Part shown: piece after piece, positions 13,090 to 16,028 of the stretch
Layout: each line of letters starts with the position of its first letter
How positions within the stretch are numbered: position 1 is the first letter of the stretch
Assembly: GCA_937907305.1 (NCBI GenBank)
Contig: CALERQ010000065.1
Span: 1 to 16,028 of the forward strand
Length of the DNA stretch: 16,028 nucleotides
Origin: an uncultured Clostridia bacterium
GTDB lineage: Bacteria > Bacillota > Clostridia > Oscillospirales > Ruminococcaceae
Direction of reading: 5' to 3'
Made by a program: the position numbers and the translations under genes
Notes under the pieces: generated by a model
What the model saw: the letters and a program-made list of their open reading frames with translations, nothing else
What the model was told of the DNA's origin: nothing
Database searches by the model: none

Positions 13090-14880
13090 ATGGCAGATAC
13101 CATGAAAGGTCTCAAACGCACCCACTACTGTGGCACCGTCACCCCGGAGATGATCGACCGGGAAGTGGTGGTATGCGGCTGGGCACAGAAAACCCGCGAT
13201 ATGGGCACCCTCGTCTTTATCGATCTGCGCGACCGTACCGGCATCGTCCAGCTGGCCTTCGATGATAAAACCGATCCCGCCCTGCTGGCCAAGGCCCAGA
13301 AGGTCCGCGCCGAATATGTGCTGATGGCCCGCGGCGTTCTCCGCCAGCGGGAATCCGTCAACCACGAGATCCCCACCGGCGAGGTGGAGGTCTATGTGAC
13401 CGAGCTGCGGGTGCTGGCCGAAAGCAATACCCCGCCCTTCGCCATCAGCGATGACAGCCGCGGCGTCAAGGAGGACCTGCGCCTCAAGTACCGCTACCTC
13501 GATCTGCGCCGCCCCGAGATGCAGAACGCCATTGCCATGCGCCACCGCATCGTCAAGATCGCCCGCGACTACTACGATACCAACGGCTTCTACGAGATCG
13601 AGACCCCCATCCTCATCAAATCCACCCCGGAGGGCGCCCGTGACTACCTGGTGCCCAGCCGTGTGCAGCAGGGCAAGTTCTACGCCCTGCCCCAGTCCCC
13701 CCAGCTGTATAAGCAGATTCTGATGTGCTCCGGCTTCGACCGCTATATGCAGATCGCCCGCTGCTTCCGCGATGAGGACCTGCGCGCCGACCGCCAGCCG
13801 GAATTTACCCAGATCGATGTGGAGATGTCCTTCATTGATGAGGAGGACATCATGGCCATGAACGAGGGCTTCATGAAGCGCATCTTCAAGGAAGTCCTTG
13901 GCAAAGACCTCGAAACACCCTTCCGCCGCATCAAGTATCAGGATGCCATGGATAACTACGGCATCGATAAGCCCGATACCCGCTTCGATCTCAAGCTGCA
14001 CGATCTTTCCGAGATCCTGAAGAATACCGAATTTTCCGTCTTCTCCGGCGCCATCGCCGGCGGCGGCTCGGTCCGCGGCATCAATGCCAAGGGCGCTGCC
14101 GAAAAGCTCTCCCGCAAGGAGATCGATAAGCTGGCCGATTTTGTCAAGACCTACCGTGCCAAGGGCCTGGCCTACACCCGCTGGACCCACGAGGGCCGCA
14201 CCTCCAGCTTTGAAAAATTCCTCACCGAGGAGGAGATCGCCGGGATCCATCAGGCGCTGGACGCCGAAGAGGGCGACCTGCTGCTCATCGTCGCCGATGC
14301 CAAAAACGAGGTCGTCTATGACGCGCTGGGCCAGCTGCGCAACCACCTTGCCCAGAAGCTCGGTCTCATCGAGCCCGGTACCTTCGATCTTTTGTGGGTC
14401 ACCGAATTCCCGCTGTTTGAGTACAGCGAGGAGGAAGGCCGCTACATGGCCAAGCACCACCCCTTCACCTGCCCCATGCTGGAGGATCTCGATATGATTG
14501 AAAGTGACCCCGGCCACTGCCGCGCCCGCGCCTACGATATGGTCATGAACGGCTGCGAAGTCGGCGGCGGCTCCATCCGTATCAATACCATGGAGCTGCA
14601 GGAGCGGATGCTGGTGGCGCTGGGCTTCACCCCGGAAAGCGCCGAAGAACGCTTCGGCTTCCTGCTGGAGGCCTTCCGGTACGGTGCCCCGCCTCATGGC
14701 GGTATGGCTTTCGGCCTGGATCGCCTCGTCATGCTGCTGCTTGGCAAGGAATCCATCAAGGATGTCATCGCCTTCCCCAAGGTGCAGAATGCCAGCGAGC
14801 TGATGAGCGGCTGTCCCGCCGAGGTCGAGGATAAATCCCTCGCCGAGCTTGCCATCAAGGTCGATCTGCCCCAGGAGTAA
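13090..14880 (+). CDS. aspS: Aspartyl-tRNA synthetase (bacterial type)
   Basis: AspRS charges tRNA-Asp in the cytoplasm. The 596 residues match bacterial AspRS length. In order they show the N-terminal OB-fold anticodon-binding domain (about 11-110, HYCG to VYVTELRVLA), class II motif 1 region (IETPILIKSTPEGARDYLVP, 170-189), motif 2 (CFRDEDLRADRQPEFTQID, 225-243), the bacterial GAD insertion (about 300-420) and motif 3 (GGMAFGLDRLVMLLLG, 537-552). At the site often read for tRNA discrimination it has Met after Asp (RDMG, 36-39) rather than the His of known non-discriminating enzymes; this hints at a discriminating enzyme but is weak evidence. It is transcribed alone from 12902-12929 and closed by the terminator at 14891. 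Confidence 0.97.
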   Translation: MADTMKGLKRTHYCGTVTPEMIDREVVVCGWAQKTRDMGTLVFIDLRDRTGIVQLAFDDKTDPALLAKAQKVRAEYVLMARGVLRQRESVNHEIPTGEVEVYVTELRVLAESNTPPFAISDDSRGVKEDLRLKYRYLDLRRPEMQNAIAMRHRIVKIARDYYDTNGFYEIETPILIKSTPEGARDYLVPSRVQQGKFYALPQSPQLYKQILMCSGFDRYMQIARCFRDEDLRADRQPEFTQIDVEMSFIDEEDIMAMNEGFMKRIFKEVLGKDLETPFRRIKYQDAMDNYGIDKPDTRFDLKLHDLSEILKNTEFSVFSGAIAGGGSVRGINAKGAAEKLSRKEIDKLADFVKTYRAKGLAYTRWTHEGRTSSFEKFLTEEEIAGIHQALDAEEGDLLLIVADAKNEVVYDALGQLRNHLAQKLGLIEPGTFDLLWVTEFPLFEYSEEEGRYMAKHHPFTCPMLEDLDMIESDPGHCRARAYDMVMNGCEVGGGSIRINTMELQERMLVALGFTPESAEERFGFLLEAFRYGAPPHGGMAFGLDRLVMLLLGKESIKDVIAFPKVQNASELMSGCPAEVEDKSLAELAIKVDLPQE

Positions 14881-14890
14881 AAAGAATTCA

Positions 14891-14918
14891 GTCCCTGCCG
14901 CCGGGCGGGGACTTTTTC
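14891..14918 (+). terminator. Terminator after aspS
   Basis: GTCCCTGCC (14891-14899) pairs with GGCGGGGAC (14904-14912) with one G-U pair and a GCCG loop, directly followed by TTTTT (14913-14917). It begins ten bases after the aspS stop. Confidence 0.9.
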
Positions 14919-14971
14919 GCATTCCACTCATCCTCCGTGCGGTGTCGCAGTTTTCCCCTGCTTATTGGCAT

Positions 14972-15130
14972 GCTAAAAATCCGGGCCCCGGTCTGGGCCA
15001 GTCCCTGCAAGGCCCTCTCCTCCGCCAATTGGTACAGGCCGCAAATCGGGGGCGCAGCCCAAACCGCCCTCCGGACGGTTTCAGCGGCCTTCGGCCGCTG
15101 CGGCGGCTCCGCCGCCGGGGCTGCGCCCCC
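14972..15130 (-). repeat. Hairpin-cluster element, copy 7, with conserved tail
   Basis: The outer stem pairs 15048-15060 with 15118-15130 (13 perfect pairs, GGGGGCGCAGCCC). Inside, three hairpins abut with no spare base: 15061-15081 (AAACCG stem, a C-A mismatch, then TCC loop), CAGCGGCC-TTC-GGCCGCTG (15082-15100) and CGGCGGC-TCC-GCCGCCG (15101-15117). All loops are TNC on the plus strand. Read on the minus strand, the outer arm is followed after 37 bases by the 39-base tail (14972-15010) that also follows the arm in copy 1, so the two copies agree in module order and orientation. Confidence 0.85.
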
Positions 15131-15157
15131 CAATCCTCGCTTCCCCACCCCTCCCCC

Positions 15158-15186
15158 TTGACTTTTCCCCCCGCTTCCGCTATCTT
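15158..15186 (+). promoter_or_regulatory. Promoter of the small membrane protein gene
   Basis: TTGACT (15158-15163), a 17-base spacer and TATCTT (15181-15186). Transcription would begin near 15193, leaving a leader of about 30 bases. Confidence 0.65.
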
Positions 15187-15208
15187 GTGGATAAAAGAAA
15201 CCATCGCG

Positions 15209-15214
15209 AAGGAG
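15209..15214 (+). promoter_or_regulatory. Ribosome binding site fixing the membrane protein start
   Basis: AAGGAG lies eight bases before ATG at 15223. An in-frame ATG at 15187 lies before this site and close to the predicted transcription start, so it is rejected. Confidence 0.8.
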
Positions 15215-15222
15215 AAAACACC

Positions 15223-15771
15223 ATGACCGATCTCGAGATCATCCGGCTGGTTTTCGGCCTCTTTTTGGGGCTGGGCGGTGCCGTATTGCTTCTGTTGGCT
15301 TTCACCGTCGGCTATAAATATCTTGTGATGGAGCGCCGCTGCACCTGCCGCACCAATGGCACCGTCACCGGATACAGCGCCGCTTCCTATGGGGGAGAGG
15401 GCAGCGCCGTGCATCTGCCGGTGGTGCGCTACACCGTGGAAGGGCAGGAGTACCGGGTCACCGGCCCCCGCTACCGCGGCTATGTCACCCGCACCGTCAG
15501 CACCCCCTTTGCGGAAAACACCTGCCGCTGCTATGAGAAAAACGGTGTCCTCCACATTGAGCGCAGCCGCAATTCCTTCGCCGGCATCAGCCAAAACCCG
15601 CTGGCGGAGCAGTACCCCCTCGGTACGGTGCTGCCCGTCTGGTTCGATCCGCAAAAGCCAAAGCTCAGCTATGTGCTGCGCTGCCCCAACAACAAGTGGA
15701 TCTTCTGGCTGCTGTTCCTTTTCGGCCTGGTCGTCTTGCTCGCCTGCGCGCTCATCCTCATTCTGCTGTAA
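15223..15771 (+). CDS. Two-helix membrane protein, DUF3592-like
   Basis: The function is unknown. The 182-residue protein has a membrane helix at about 8-34, a soluble middle domain at about 36-155 and a second helix at about 159-182, so both ends probably lie on the same side. The middle domain has the character of DUF3592: NGTVTGY (45-51), HLPVVRYTVEGQEYRVTG (64-81) and a late PVWFDPQKPKLSYV (138-151), where the family usually has a V-x-YDP-x-P type motif. Such proteins are common small membrane proteins with no established role. It is a single gene with its own promoter and terminator. The family call is from recognised sequence pattern only. Confidence 0.7.
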   Translation: MTDLEIIRLVFGLFLGLGGAVLLLLAFTVGYKYLVMERRCTCRTNGTVTGYSAASYGGEGSAVHLPVVRYTVEGQEYRVTGPRYRGYVTRTVSTPFAENTCRCYEKNGVLHIERSRNSFAGISQNPLAEQYPLGTVLPVWFDPQKPKLSYVLRCPNNKWIFWLLFLFGLVVLLACALILILL

Positions 15772-15777
15772 ACAAAG

Positions 15778-15818
15778 CCCCGAAAGAGGGAGCCGCCGCT
15801 CTCCTTTCGGGGGTTTTT
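15778..15818 (+). terminator. Terminator after the DUF3592-like gene
   Basis: CCCCGAAAG (15778-15786) pairs with CTTTCGGGG (15804-15812), with an inner GAG/CTC pairing, then GTTTTT (15813-15818). On the minus strand the stem is followed by CTTTGTTT, so it may also serve the convergent gene that ends at 15863. Confidence 0.85.
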
Positions 15819-15862
15819 GCAAAATCGGCGATCCGCCGTTTAGTTATTCGGTAAAACGGAAT

Positions 15863-16028
15863 TTATCGGCACAAACAGTCTGCCGCTTCATCTTCGGTTG
15901 CAGCAAAAAACACATCATGTCCTTGGTTACTCTCATAGATAAAGTCATGTAAGGGTTTGCTGGTGTAGTGAGAAAAATCGCCATAGATGGCAATTCGCCC
16001 GCCATAGTTTATATATTTCTGGAGAATG
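15863..16028 (-). CDS. C-terminal part of a DUF4180-domain protein (cut by window end)
   Basis: On the minus strand a frame enters at the window edge and runs 54 codons to TAA (complement of 15863-15865). The visible piece (ILQKYINYGGRIAIYGDFSH followed by YTSKPLHDFIYESNQGHDVF) has the typical end of DUF4180: a hydrophobic strand plus GDFS, YTSK, DFI-ESN-G and FF, then an acidic EDEAAD tail. The domain has no known function to me. It is convergent with the DUF3592-like gene. This stretch is less GC-rich than the rest of the window. The start lies outside the window. Confidence 0.75.
   Translation of the reverse strand, partial: ILQKYINYGGRIAIYGDFSHYTSKPLHDFIYESNQGHDVFFAATEDEAADCLCR

Noticed and set aside
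12731..13265. Small open frames in and after the hisS-aspS gap
   Set aside because: They cross repeat-like DNA, the aspS promoter or the aspS start. Nothing protein-like is seen.
13006..14931. 641-codon open frame antisense to aspS
   Set aside because: Same codon-bias mirror of a certain gene; the translation is low-complexity and starts inside the terminator region.
1..15130. CRISPR array
   Set aside because: The palindromic elements are kilobases apart, with genes between them and no regular spacers. No cas genes are present.

Overview
The window reads as a chromosomal segment of a GC-rich, anaerobic, low-GC-phylum-type Firmicute, most likely a clostridium of the Oscillospirales/Ruminococcaceae kind (Faecalibacterium, Gemmiger and Subdoligranulum are the genera it brings to mind). 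The reasons are a single-chain pyruvate:ferredoxin oxidoreductase, the clostridial gene order mreB-mreC-mreD-PBP2-(min)-mgsA, a clostridial-type HisRS with an extra cysteine-rich segment, strong AAAGGAGG ribosome binding sites and TTGACA/TATAAT promoters. The genus is inference only.

Layout. 125-3736 (minus) is nifJ (PFOR), the pyruvate to acetyl-CoA step of anaerobic metabolism. A 576-base divergent gap follows, with a palindrome in front of nifJ and a clear sigma-A promoter in front of mreB. 4313-9380 (plus) is the rod-shape/elongasome operon mreB-mreC-mreD-PBP2, closed by a terminator at 9393-9430. 9780-10929 holds a MinD-like protein with a destroyed nucleotide-binding loop and mgsA (methylglyoxal synthase). 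11180-12487 is hisS and 13090-14880 is aspS, each with its own promoter and terminator; they are separated by a 600-base non-coding stretch of structured, repeat-like DNA. 15223-15771 is a small two-helix membrane protein of DUF3592 type. The window ends inside a convergent minus-strand gene whose C-terminus looks like DUF4180.

How the genes work together. MreB, MreC, MreD and PBP2 together drive lateral wall synthesis. In many clostridia minC, minD, minE and rodA sit between PBP2 and mgsA; here only one MinD-like gene remains, with the P-loop lysines, Walker A' aspartates, switch aspartate and C-terminal membrane helix all gone. The methylglyoxal synthase also carries two substitutions at usually conserved active-site positions.

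The most striking non-coding feature is a family of seven GC-rich intergenic elements (starting at 1, 4057, 6285, 6957, 9454, 10991 and 15048). Each has an outer inverted repeat whose arms are themselves mini-hairpins (GGGGC-GCA-GCCCC type) enclosing one to three abutting hairpins. With one exception every intact loop is exactly three bases and of the form GNA on one strand (TNC on the other). Hairpin modules recur between copies with compensatory base-pair changes, and two copies share a 39-base tail in the matching orientation. They occur only between genes, two of them inside the mre operon. They look like an uncatalogued, directional REP/BIME-like palindromic repeat; I do not recognise a published name for it.
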